DNA of 64,000 nt, from NCBI GenBank assembly GCA_963777485.1, contig CAVZQP010000001.1, positions 62,001-126,000 of the forward strand. Direction: 5' to 3'. This DNA is from Bog-473 sp963777485 (GTDB taxonomy: Bacteria > Actinomycetota > Acidimicrobiia > Acidimicrobiales > RAAP-2). Positions 8,470-16,500 of this stretch are shown here, piece after piece. The notes beneath the pieces are model-generated. The model saw nothing but the letters and a program-made list of their open reading frames with translations, was not told the origin of the DNA and searched no databases. Numbering within the stretch: position 1 is the stretch's first letter; each line of letters begins with the position of its first letter. The translations under genes were made by a program, and so were the position numbers.

Positions 8470-8799
8470 ATGACGCTCACGTTCGAGGTGCTGGCCGAGG
8501 AGAGCCGGCGTCGCATCCTGGATCTGCTGATCGAGCAGGAGCGCCCGGTTGGCGACCTCGTCGAGCGGCTCGCGCTGAGCCAGCCCACGGTCTCGAAGCA
8601 CCTCAAGGTCCTGAGGGACGCGGGCCTCGTCGACTCCCGCAACGACGCGCAACGCCGTATCTACCGGGTCCGTACCGAGCCGCTCCGAGAGGTCGACGAC
8701 TGGCTGCGCCCGTACCGCGCCCGCTGGGCGGAACACCTCAGCGCGCTGGAACGACACCTCGACTTCATGGGCGAGGGAGAGGAGGGACGGTGGACGTGA
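8470..8799 (+). CDS. ArsR-family winged-helix repressor
   Basis: The 109-residue winged-helix protein has recognition-helix region LALSQPTVSKHLKVLRDAGLV and wing RRIYRV. No cysteine pair for metal binding is present, so a non-metal signal is likely. It overlaps by ten bases an AHSA1-type gene, the pairing typical of this ArsR subgroup. The palindrome over its own promoter suggests autorepression. The transcript is probably leaderless. Confidence 0.9.
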   Translation: MTLTFEVLAEESRRRILDLLIEQERPVGDLVERLALSQPTVSKHLKVLRDAGLVDSRNDAQRRIYRVRTEPLREVDDWLRPYRARWAEHLSALERHLDFMGEGEEGRWT

Positions 8800-9317
8800 A
8801 CGACGAGCTCGGCACGCTCGAGCGAGACGGCCAGTTGTGCGTGCTCCGCTACCGGCGGGTGCTGCGCCAATCGCCCGAGACGGTCTGGCGCGCCCTGACC
8901 GAGGATGCGCATTTGGCCGGCTGGTTCCCCACGACGATCGAGGGGGAGCGGTCGCCCGGCGCGCTGCTGCGCTTCTCGTTCCGCGAGGACGAAGCGCCAC
9001 CCTTCGAGGGCGAGATGCTCGCCGTGGACGCACCGTCGCTCCTCGAGTTGCGCTGGGGTGACGACGTGCTGCGCTTCGAATTGGCACCCGAGGGCTCCGG
9101 CAGTGTCCTGAAACTGACCGTGACCTTCCCGGAGTACGCCAAGGCGGCACGGGACGCCGCCGGGTGGCACGTCTGCCTGGAACGGCTCGTGTACGTCGCC
9201 AGCGGCGAGGAGCTCCCCTTCACTCCGTCGGAGCGCTGGCGCGCCGTCCATCCCGACTACGTCGCCCGTCTCGGGCCGGAGGCGTCCGTGCTCGGACCCC
9301 CGGGGGGGAGCAGGTGA
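8790..9317 (+). CDS. SRPBCC/AHSA1-type START-like domain protein
   Basis: The 175-residue protein has the AHSA1 fold pattern: N-terminal strand with YRRVLRQSPETVWRALTEDAHLAGWFP, central beta sheet, and a C-terminal helix (GWHVCLERLVYVASG). Such proteins bind hydrophobic ligands; the ligand is unknown. GTG 8790 lies inside the arsR 3' end, so translation is coupled to the repressor. Confidence 0.85.
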   Translation: MDVNDELGTLERDGQLCVLRYRRVLRQSPETVWRALTEDAHLAGWFPTTIEGERSPGALLRFSFREDEAPPFEGEMLAVDAPSLLELRWGDDVLRFELAPEGSGSVLKLTVTFPEYAKAARDAAGWHVCLERLVYVASGEELPFTPSERWRAVHPDYVARLGPEASVLGPPGGSR

Positions 9318-9326
9318 CGGGGTCGA

Positions 9327-10568
9327 TCAGTGAGCGGCGACGCGTAGCGGGAAGGACTGCAGCCCGCGGAGGGTGAAACCGGGTCGCCACTGCGGCTCCT
9401 CGCCCGACGGCGCTATCGACTCGAAGCGCGCCAACAACGCGTTGAACGCGATCTCTCCCTCGAGCCGCGCCAGCGCGGCGCCTATGCAGTGGTGGATCCC
9501 CCATCCGAAGCTCAACGGCTTGTTGGGGGACCGGCGGAGGTCGAGCTCTTCGGGACGGTCGAACTCCTCGGGGTCCCGGTTGGCTGCCCCCTGCAGGACG
9601 ACGATCCGGTCACCGCGCTCGAGTGGCTGGCCGGCCAAGTCCGCGGGCTCGAGGGCAGCGCGCAAGTTGAACTGCACCGGGCTGTCGAAACGCAGCAGCT
9701 CCTCGACCGCAGTGGAGGCGATCTCGGGGTGCGCCCTCCAATCCGCCACTTGCTCGGGGTGCGCGAGCAGGGCGAGGAGCCCGTTGCCGAGCAGGTTCGT
9801 CGTGGTCTCGAAGCCGGCGGAGAAGAGGAGGATGGCGGTTGAGAGGATCTCGTCGTCGGTCAGCCGGTCGTCATTCTCGCTGGCACCCGCCAGCGCGCTC
9901 ATGAGGTCGTCGCGTGGCTCCCGGCGGCGCTCGGCCAAGAAGGCTTCGAAGTACGCGCCGAGCTCGGCGATCGCGGCGATCGCGGCGTCGATTTCGTCTT
10001 CGGTCAGCACCGGCTCGATCCCTCGCGCTGCCGCCCTCACCTTGGGCTGCAGACCGGCGCGGTCTCCGGCGGGCACACCCACGAGCTCACCGATGACCGC
10101 CATCGGCAACGGCAGCGCGAACTCGCTCATGAACTCCACGTCGCCGCGCCGGGCCAAGTCGTCGAGGAGGGAGTCCACGAGCTCGTGGATCGCCGGCCGC
10201 AGCCGCTCGACCTGGCGCGGGGTGAAGGACCGGGAGACGAGGCGTCGCAGACGCGTGTGGTCGGGCGGGTCGGCCATGAGCATGTTGTGCTGGCCGACGT
10301 CGAAGAACTCGCCGCGGCGGCTGTTCGTGTTGCCGAAGATGTCCATACCGGCGTCTTCGATCCCCACGCCCCGGCCGAGCCGGGGGTCGCGCAGGACGGC
10401 CTGGCTCTCGGCGTAGCCGTTCACGCAGTAGGGACCGAACGAGGTCCGGTACACCCGGGCCTCCTCACGCATGAGCGCGTAATAGGGGTAAGGGTTGGCC
10501 TGACCCTCGGGCGTGATCAACACCTGCAGAAGATGTCCATCGAGGGTCGGGCTGGTCACGATGCTCAC
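9327..10568 (-). CDS. Cytochrome P450
   Basis: The 413-residue soluble bacterial P450 shows the I-helix oxygen-activation motif SAGFETT, the K-helix EELLRF (ExxR), and the haem-cysteine loop FGWGIHHCIG. The PPDHTRLRRLVSRSFTPR stretch is the usual C-helix region. It probably hydroxylates a hydrophobic small molecule; the substrate is unknown and no ferredoxin or reductase gene is adjacent. It starts with GTG, read towards the ArsR/AHSA1 pair. Confidence 0.93.
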   Translation of the reverse strand: MSIVTSPTLDGHLLQVLITPEGQANPYPYYALMREEARVYRTSFGPYCVNGYAESQAVLRDPRLGRGVGIEDAGMDIFGNTNSRRGEFFDVGQHNMLMADPPDHTRLRRLVSRSFTPRQVERLRPAIHELVDSLLDDLARRGDVEFMSEFALPLPMAVIGELVGVPAGDRAGLQPKVRAAARGIEPVLTEDEIDAAIAAIAELGAYFEAFLAERRREPRDDLMSALAGASENDDRLTDDEILSTAILLFSAGFETTTNLLGNGLLALLAHPEQVADWRAHPEIASTAVEELLRFDSPVQFNLRAALEPADLAGQPLERGDRIVVLQGAANRDPEEFDRPEELDLRRSPNKPLSFGWGIHHCIGAALARLEGEIAFNALLARFESIAPSGEEPQWRPGFTLRGLQSFPLRVAAH

Positions 10569-10738
10569 GAGTCGGTTCCCGCCGGACGCATGCGCCGCCC
10601 AGGTTACGCCCGACTCCCGGGAGTCCGACAGTCGAGGCAGGGACCGACGGTCGCCGTGCGACGACCTCCTTAGACTGCCTGCACGCGGCGAGGGCGAGCG
10701 AGCGCCCGGTCCGGTTGTTCCCCGGAGAGGAGCCTCGA

Positions 10739-11611
10739 ATGAGCATGCACGGCAAGGTGGTGGTCGTCACCGGCTCCAATGTCGGCATCGGTCTCGAGAC
10801 TGCTGTGGGAGTGGCCGAGCGGGGCGCCACCACGATCCTGGCGTGCCGCAACCAGGCCAAGGCCGAGGCAGCAGCCAAGATCGTCACGCAGCGGACTTGG
10901 AACGACGACGTGCACGTCGTTGTTCTCGACCTGGCCGACCTGGCCTCGGTGCGCAAGGCGGCCGACGACATCTTGTCCCGCTGGGGGCGTCTCGACGTCC
11001 TGGTGAACAACGCCGGCGGGACGTGGTCCCAACGTCAGCACACCGCTCAGGGGATCGAGTACACGTTCGGCGTCAACCACTTGGGCCACTTCTACCTGAC
11101 CAACCTGCTGTTGGAACGGCTGCGTGCCGACTCGCCCGCCCGCGTGGTCAGCGTGACCTCGGTCGGCCACCACGCCGCATTCGGCGGGATGCAGTTCGAC
11201 GACCTGCAGAGTGAGAAGCGCTACGAAGGGATGGAGGTGTACTGCCGCTCGAAGCTGGCCAACGTCCTCTTCGTCCGTGAGTTGGCCAAGCGGTTGGGCG
11301 GCAGCGGCGTCACCGCCAACGCCGTCCACCCGGGCTGGGTGCGGAGCAGTTTCGCCATGGACGGCGACACCACGGGATTTATGAGTTTCGGCATGCGGGT
11401 GATCCGCCCGGTCCAGATCAGCCCACGGCGAGGAGCCAAGACGTCGGTCTTCCTCGCCACCTCACCCGAAGTCGCCGGCAAGACCGGCATGTACTGGGTG
11501 CGGAGCAAGCCGGGCCACATGAGCCGCCATGCCCGCGACGACGCTGCCGCCGTGCGGCTGTGGGACGAGAGCGAGCGACTTCTGGCGTCGGCCGGCTTCG
11601 CTCCTGGCTGA
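10739..11611 (+). CDS. Short-chain dehydrogenase/reductase (retinol-dehydrogenase-like)
   Basis: The 290-residue SDR has the cofactor motif TGSNVGIGLETA, structural motif NNAGG, and catalytic Ser (VTSVGHH) and YCRSK. The ACRNQAK stretch after strand 2, with Arg, favours NADP. ATG 10739 follows GAGAGGAG at good spacing. The substrate is unknown. It is convergent with the TetR gene downstream. Confidence 0.88.
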   Translation: MSMHGKVVVVTGSNVGIGLETAVGVAERGATTILACRNQAKAEAAAKIVTQRTWNDDVHVVVLDLADLASVRKAADDILSRWGRLDVLVNNAGGTWSQRQHTAQGIEYTFGVNHLGHFYLTNLLLERLRADSPARVVSVTSVGHHAAFGGMQFDDLQSEKRYEGMEVYCRSKLANVLFVRELAKRLGGSGVTANAVHPGWVRSSFAMDGDTTGFMSFGMRVIRPVQISPRRGAKTSVFLATSPEVAGKTGMYWVRSKPGHMSRHARDDAAAVRLWDESERLLASAGFAPG

Positions 11612-11662
11612 CTGGCGTCCCCAAGGTCCAGCTTCTGGGCAAGGCACAGCCGGACCGGGCCT

Positions 11663-12325
11663 TCAGTCGGCCGGCTCCTCGATTGACGAACCGGATCGGC
11701 TGGTGCCGTACGCCCGGCAGAAGGCGGTGACGGCCGCGTCCGCGTAAGCCCGGAGTTCTTTGGCGCTGCTGGTCTCGTCACCGGTGAACATCGCGCGGTT
11801 GATCGGGATCCAGAGCAAGAGTCCGACGAAGTGATGAGCGGCCAAAAGAGGATCCTCCGCACGGAGAAGCCCCCTTTCATTGAGCCGGCCGAAGTGAGCC
11901 GCCAGCGTCGCGAGCACCCGTTCGAAGCCCTGCTCGTACCAGGACCGGCCGATCTCGGGGAATTGGTCAGCGGTGCTGATCACCAGTCGGCGAAGGCGGA
12001 GGAGTTCAGGCCGCATCAGAGTCGTGAGGAACTGCCGGGCCAGCTCGCCGAGATCGGCCCGCAGATCGGTGGTGGTCTCGAGCGCCGCGCCGACCATCCG
12101 GACGAGTCCGTCCACCTGGTCGACGGTGCCGAGCACGATCTCCGCGTAGAGCTGGTCCTTGTCGGAGAAGTGCTTGTACACGGTCTGCTTCGACACGGCA
12201 GCCTCCGCTGCGATGTCGTCCATGCTCGTCCCGAGGTATCCCTTGTTCAGGAACAGGGTGGCGGCGGCGTCCGCGATTTGACGGTGCTTGTCTGCCCACC
12301 GGGTCGTCGGTGCGGTATCGCTCAT
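11663..12325 (-). CDS. TetR-family repressor
   Basis: The 220-residue regulator has an N-terminal helix-turn-helix (IADAAATLFLNKGYLGTSMDDIAAEAAVSKQTVYKHF in pieces) and a C-terminal ligand domain resembling TetR_C AefR-type sensors. ATG 12325 follows AGGAGTCC. It is transcribed divergently from a DUF998 membrane protein gene across an operator-like repeat, so it probably represses itself and that gene. Its inducer is unknown. Confidence 0.9.
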   Translation of the reverse strand: MSDTAPTTRWADKHRQIADAAATLFLNKGYLGTSMDDIAAEAAVSKQTVYKHFSDKDQLYAEIVLGTVDQVDGLVRMVGAALETTTDLRADLGELARQFLTTLMRPELLRLRRLVISTADQFPEIGRSWYEQGFERVLATLAAHFGRLNERGLLRAEDPLLAAHHFVGLLLWIPINRAMFTGDETSSAKELRAYADAAVTAFCRAYGTSRSGSSIEEPAD

Positions 12326-12377
12326 GGACTCCTCCTGTCCTTCCTGGCCACGCACGAATTTGGATCTTCTTCCACAT

Positions 12378-12422
12378 AGTACTGGACGGATCAGTACTCG
12401 ATGTAGTACTGTACGGTCCAGT
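12378..12422. promoter_or_regulatory. Operator between tetR and the DUF998 gene
   Basis: AGTACTG (12378-12384) and CAGTACT (12392-12398) form a perfect inverted repeat with a 7-base spacer. A related block starts with AGTACTG at 12406 and ends in GTCCAGT at 12422, mirroring ACTGGAC at 12381-12387. This tandem arrangement in a divergent intergenic region fits a TetR-dimer binding site. Confidence 0.65.
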
Positions 12423-12454
12423 CTATATTCCCGAAGAGCAAAGGAGATCGACTC

Positions 12455-13177
12455 ATGTCAGTAATCACGCCCTCCACTCGTCCGGATTTCGCAACACCGG
12501 TGACCGAGCACGAGGGAACCGAACCGATCAGTCCGTGGCTGGGCCTCGGACTCCTGGCCGGCCCACTTTTCCTCGTTGCATCGCTGGTCCAGGCTGTGCT
12601 GCGACCGGGCTTCGACATCACTCGCAACGCAGTGAGCGAACTGAGCCTCGGTTCCTTGGGATGGATCCAGGATCTCAACTTCGCCGTCGCCGGCATACTC
12701 AGCCTCGCCGCAGCTGTCGGGGCCCGGCGGGTCTTGCGGGGGGGTTCCGGGGACGTCTGGATCCCACGTCTTCTCGGCATCGTCGGCGTGGGACTGGCTG
12801 CCGCGTCCATCTTCCACCCGGACCCGAGTAACGGATTCCCCCAGGGCACTCCCGCCGCAGCGTCGGCAACGAGTGACTGGCACGGGATGCTCCACATGAT
12901 CTGCGGGTCGGCCGCCTTCGTCGCTCTCATAGTGGCGTGTTTCGTCTTTGGCCGTCGCTTCAGTCGTGCCGGCGAGCGGGCGTGGGCGCGTGCCGCCCGG
13001 GCCGCGGGGATTCTTTTCGCTGTCGCGTTGCCTTTCTCGGGCGGACACGACGGGTCGGTGATCCTCTTCGCCGGCGTAACGGTCGGATGGCTCACTGTGA
13101 CCGCCAGCATCGTGCACGAAGCCTGCTCCGCTGCGTCATCGAGAGCCGCCCACGACACAACCCCGATCATCCGCTAA
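12455..13177 (+). CDS. DUF998 multi-pass membrane protein
   Basis: The 240-residue protein has about six hydrophobic segments. Family-typical features are RNAVSELSLGSLGWIQDLNF in the first extracellular loop, FHPDPSNGFP between helices, and the HGMLH segment. A Shine-Dalgarno AAAGGAG precedes ATG 12455. DUF998 proteins are of unknown function; location under a TetR operator suggests control by a small-molecule signal. Confidence 0.85.
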   Translation: MSVITPSTRPDFATPVTEHEGTEPISPWLGLGLLAGPLFLVASLVQAVLRPGFDITRNAVSELSLGSLGWIQDLNFAVAGILSLAAAVGARRVLRGGSGDVWIPRLLGIVGVGLAAASIFHPDPSNGFPQGTPAAASATSDWHGMLHMICGSAAFVALIVACFVFGRRFSRAGERAWARAARAAGILFAVALPFSGGHDGSVILFAGVTVGWLTVTASIVHEACSAASSRAAHDTTPIIR

Positions 13178-13207
13178 CAGCTCATTTGTCACGAAAGGAA
13201 CACTGCA

Positions 13208-14062
13208 ATGTCTTCGCACGAGATGCACACGGTGTGCGCAGCAGATGGCACGCTCATCGCGTACCGGCGATTGGGGAGCGGTCCCGCCCTCGTTTTCGTC
13301 GACGGTGCGTTCTGCACGGCCGGCATGGGCCCGGGCAACACGCTCAGCCCTCCGCTCTCCGAACTCTTCACCACCGTTGTCTATGACCGACGGGGTCGCG
13401 GTCACAGCGGCGACGCCCCCTCGTACGCGCCAGGGCGAGAGATTGAGGACCTCGCCGCGGTCATCGACGCAGCTGGTGGGTCCGCCTATGTGTTCGGTCA
13501 CTCCTCGGGTGCGGTTCTCGCCCTCGAGGGTGCGCAAGCCGGCCTTCCGATCGCCGGGATGGTGCTCTACGAGCCCCCCATGGTTGTAGACGACAGCCGG
13601 TTGCCGGTCCCGATGGACCTGCCCGGACGCATCGCCGAGCTTGCCGAGGAAGGACGAGGTCGAGCCGTTGTCCGCACGTTCATGACCGAGGCCATAAGAG
13701 CACCCAAGCCGCTCGCCCTGGCCATGTCGGTCCTGCCCGGAAGCGGCCGTCTGGGCGCCATTGCGCACACTGTCGCCTATGACGCCACTGTTATGAGTCC
13801 TTATCAAAAGGGGTCGCCGTTGCCCGAGGGGCTGTACGCCTCCCTTCGGACACCCGCCCTCGTTTTGGTCGGCGCCAAGAGCCCCGGTTGGCTCCAGACG
13901 GCCGCGGCTGCCGTCGCGGTCGCGATCCCACAGGGCCGATTGACACACCTCGACGGCCAACGCCACGTGGTCAAGGCCAAGGCGACCGCGCCGATCGTCG
14001 CCGAGTTCCTGACTGCCCTCCCAACAGGGGAGTCGGCGCTCCGTTCGACTGGAGCAGTCTGA
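13208..14062 (+). CDS. Alpha/beta hydrolase
   Basis: The 284-residue alpha/beta-hydrolase fold has nucleophile elbow GHSSG (Ser near residue 100) and a C-terminal HLDGQRH supplying the His. It lacks the classic oxyanion HGG/HGW and has VFVDGAFCT instead, as seen in a group of small actinobacterial hydrolases. It lies 30 bases after the DUF998 gene and overlaps the next gene (TGATG), so the three genes probably form one TetR-controlled operon. The substrate is unknown. Confidence 0.85.
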   Translation: MSSHEMHTVCAADGTLIAYRRLGSGPALVFVDGAFCTAGMGPGNTLSPPLSELFTTVVYDRRGRGHSGDAPSYAPGREIEDLAAVIDAAGGSAYVFGHSSGAVLALEGAQAGLPIAGMVLYEPPMVVDDSRLPVPMDLPGRIAELAEEGRGRAVVRTFMTEAIRAPKPLALAMSVLPGSGRLGAIAHTVAYDATVMSPYQKGSPLPEGLYASLRTPALVLVGAKSPGWLQTAAAAVAVAIPQGRLTHLDGQRHVVKAKATAPIVAEFLTALPTGESALRSTGAV

Positions 14063-14658
14063 TGCGGCGGGTCGTTGTGTCCGAATTCGTCACGCTGGAC
14101 GGCGTGTTCGAAGACCCCGGCGGCGTCGAAGGATTCCGTCACGGCGGATGGGCCTTCGGCTACGACCGAGGTTCGGAAGGAGACCGTTTCAAGCTCGAAG
14201 AGGTTCTCGAGGCTGAGGCGCTCTTGCTTGGCCGCGTGACCTACGAAGGCTTCGCCGAGGCCTGGCCGTCCCGGAGCGACGAGTCAGGCTTCGCCGACAA
14301 GATGAACTCCATCCCCAAGTTCGTGGCGTCGAGGACGTTGACTCACGCTGATTGGAACAACTCGAGGGTCGTCTCGGGCGACCTGAACGACGAGGTCCGC
14401 CGAATCGTCGATGAGGGCGACGGGATACTGCTCGTGGTCGGAAGCGGAAGTGTGGTGCGCCATCTCACCGCACACGACCTGGTGGACGAGATCCGCCTCA
14501 TGGTGTTCCCAACGGTGCTCGGATCTGGCGCCACATTGTTCGGCGGCGTCCAACGGCCGACGTCGTTTGCCCTGACCGATGTCCGCTCCTTCGGTGCGAC
14601 CGTCATGACGATTTGTCAACCAACGGCGTCCGAGTCCGACACATCCGCAACGGAGTGA
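14062..14658 (+). CDS. Dihydrofolate-reductase-like protein (RibD C-terminal family)
   Basis: The 198-residue protein has the RibD_C/DHFR fold signature: N-terminal RRVVVSEFVTLDGVFEDPGG, the ALLLGRVTYEGFAEAWP segment, and the cofactor-side ILLVVGSGSVVRHL and FPTVLGSGATLF. Such stand-alone proteins are probable NADPH-dependent reductases of unknown substrate. ATG 14062 overlaps the hydrolase stop, so they are coupled. Confidence 0.85.
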   Translation: MRRVVVSEFVTLDGVFEDPGGVEGFRHGGWAFGYDRGSEGDRFKLEEVLEAEALLLGRVTYEGFAEAWPSRSDESGFADKMNSIPKFVASRTLTHADWNNSRVVSGDLNDEVRRIVDEGDGILLVVGSGSVVRHLTAHDLVDEIRLMVFPTVLGSGATLFGGVQRPTSFALTDVRSFGATVMTICQPTASESDTSATE

Positions 14659-14721
14659 TCTCCTGACCTCCAGGAGTGCAGACAGAACCAGATAGTGAAA
14701 TATCGAACACTGGGAGTTGAA

Positions 14722-15279
14722 ATGACGTATCAGGCATACCTCGACAACATCAAGGAGAAGACTGGTCTCTCAGTCGCTGACTTCCGTGCGTTGGCCGAAG
14801 CCCGCGGCCTACTGCGCCCCGGCGTGAAGGCGGGGGAGGTGGTGACCTGGCTCAAGACCGACTACGGGCTCGGGCACGGGCACGCCATGGCGATGTACGG
14901 GACTCTCCGGTCCTTCGACGCGCCCAAGCTCAGCGATCAGGACAGGATCGACAAGCTCTTTTCGGGCAAGCGATCGGCCCAGCGCCCCACGTTCGAGGCG
15001 CTGCTCCTGAAGGTCCGCAAGTTCGGCGACGACACAGGCGTCCAGGCGGGCAACTCCTACATCAGCCTTTTGCGCAACGGAAAGAAGTTCGGCATCGTCA
15101 AGGTGTTGGCAGATCGTCTCGACGTCGGCATCAAACTTAAGGGGACGCCGGCCACGTCACGACTCTCCGCCGCCGGTAGCTGGAATTCGATGGTGACCCA
15201 TCGAGTGCGGGTCAGCGCACCTGCAGATGTGGACCGACAGCTCGTCGGGTGGTTGCGCGACGGCTATGCACGTGCTTGA
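14722..15279 (+). CDS. DUF4287 + DUF5655 protein
   Basis: The 185-residue protein has an N-terminal DUF4287 region (YQAYLDNIKEKTGLSVADFRALAEARG in pieces, about residues 3-65) and a C-terminal DUF5655 region (about 75-183, FEALLLKVRKFGDD..SYISLLR). Function is unknown; the fusion is common in actinobacteria. ATG 14722 has GGGAG seven bases upstream; an in-frame GTG at 14695 is less likely. Confidence 0.8.
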   Translation: MTYQAYLDNIKEKTGLSVADFRALAEARGLLRPGVKAGEVVTWLKTDYGLGHGHAMAMYGTLRSFDAPKLSDQDRIDKLFSGKRSAQRPTFEALLLKVRKFGDDTGVQAGNSYISLLRNGKKFGIVKVLADRLDVGIKLKGTPATSRLSAAGSWNSMVTHRVRVSAPADVDRQLVGWLRDGYARA

Positions 15280-15342
15280 ACCCTTTCGAATCAAAGGTGG
15301 CGCGTGCCGAGCACGGCGTGCCGATAGGAACCGCCGACTGTC

Positions 15343-16500
15343 TCAGTTCGCCAGCGCGCCCACTACGTGGGTGATGCACCCGCAGAGCGAGGCGATGTCG
15401 TCGGGCTCGATCGCCGGGAACATCGCGATGCGCAACTGGTTGCGCCCCAGCTTGCGGTAGGGCTCGGTGTCCACGATCCCGTTCGCCCGTAGGACCGCCG
15501 CGACCACGGAGGCGTCGACGGCGTCGACGAAATCGATCGTCCCGACCACGTGGCTGCGGTCGGAAGGGTTCTCGACGAAGGGTCGGGCGTAACCGGACTG
15601 CTCGGCCCACGTGTAGAGGATCTCGGCCGAGCGGTCGCAGCGAGAGGCCGTCCATTCCAAGCCGCCGTTCTCGTTCATCCATGCGAGCTGCTCGGCCAAC
15701 ATGTAGATGGTGGCCAGCGCGGGCGTGTTGTAGGTCTGGTCGAGCCTCGAGTTGTCGACCGCCGTTTTCAGGTCCAGGAAGGTGGGGATCCAGCGCCCCG
15801 ACGCGGCGATCCGCTCCACCCGCTCCAGCGCGGCCGGAGACATCAGTGCGATCCAGAGGCCGCCATCGCTGGCGAAGCACTTCTGCGGGGCGAGGTAGTA
15901 GGCGTCGAACTCGGCCGGATCGACGCGCAGCCCCCCGGCGCCCGAGGTGCCGTCGACCGCCACCAGCCCGCCGCCCTCGGCCGGCCGGGCGGCGCCCGCG
16001 GGGCGCCCGATGGTCATGGCAACACCGGTGGACGTCTCGTTGTGGGTCAGCGCGTAGAGGTCGACGGATGCGTCCGCCACCGGGAGCGGGTGCGTGCCCA
16101 CCTCCGCCTCGATCACCTGGGGGTCTTTCAGGTGCGGCGCCGCCTTCACGCAGGCCGCGAACTTGGAGGAGAACTCGCCGAAGCTGAGGTGCTGGCTCTG
16201 CTCCTCGATCAGTCCGAACGTGGCCGCGTCCCAGAAGCAGGTGGTCCCCCCGTTGCCGAGGACGACCTCGTAGCCGTCTGGGAGGGAGAACAACTGGCGC
16301 ATGCCGGCGCGCACCCGCCCGACCTGAGCCTTCACCGTCTTCTGACGGTGGCTGGTGCCGAGGTAGGTGGTCGAGACGGTGGCGAGCGCGTCCACCTGTG
16401 CGGGCCGGACCTTGGAGGGCCCGGACCCGAAACGGCCGTCGGAAGGCAGCAATGAGGGCGGGATCGTGATGTCGGGGATCTCTGGCACGTATGAGATCAT
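15343..16500 (-). CDS. serC: Phosphoserine aminotransferase (mycobacterial type)
   Basis: The 385-residue PLP enzyme of serine synthesis converts 3-phosphohydroxypyruvate to phosphoserine using glutamate. The actinobacterial-type N-terminus reads DGRFGSGPSKVRP. THNETSTGV and the PLP-lysine segment YYLAPQKCFASDGG follow. The start ATG at 16500 leaves 20 residues before DGRFG, as in mycobacterial SerC. Its ATG overlaps the ATG of the divergent aminotransferase gene by two bases, and no Shine-Dalgarno is visible. serA lies two genes away. Confidence 0.93.
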   Translation of the reverse strand: MISYVPEIPDITIPPSLLPSDGRFGSGPSKVRPAQVDALATVSTTYLGTSHRQKTVKAQVGRVRAGMRQLFSLPDGYEVVLGNGGTTCFWDAATFGLIEEQSQHLSFGEFSSKFAACVKAAPHLKDPQVIEAEVGTHPLPVADASVDLYALTHNETSTGVAMTIGRPAGAARPAEGGGLVAVDGTSGAGGLRVDPAEFDAYYLAPQKCFASDGGLWIALMSPAALERVERIAASGRWIPTFLDLKTAVDNSRLDQTYNTPALATIYMLAEQLAWMNENGGLEWTASRCDRSAEILYTWAEQSGYARPFVENPSDRSHVVGTIDFVDAVDASVVAAVLRANGIVDTEPYRKLGRNQLRIAMFPAIEPDDIASLCGCITHVVGALAN

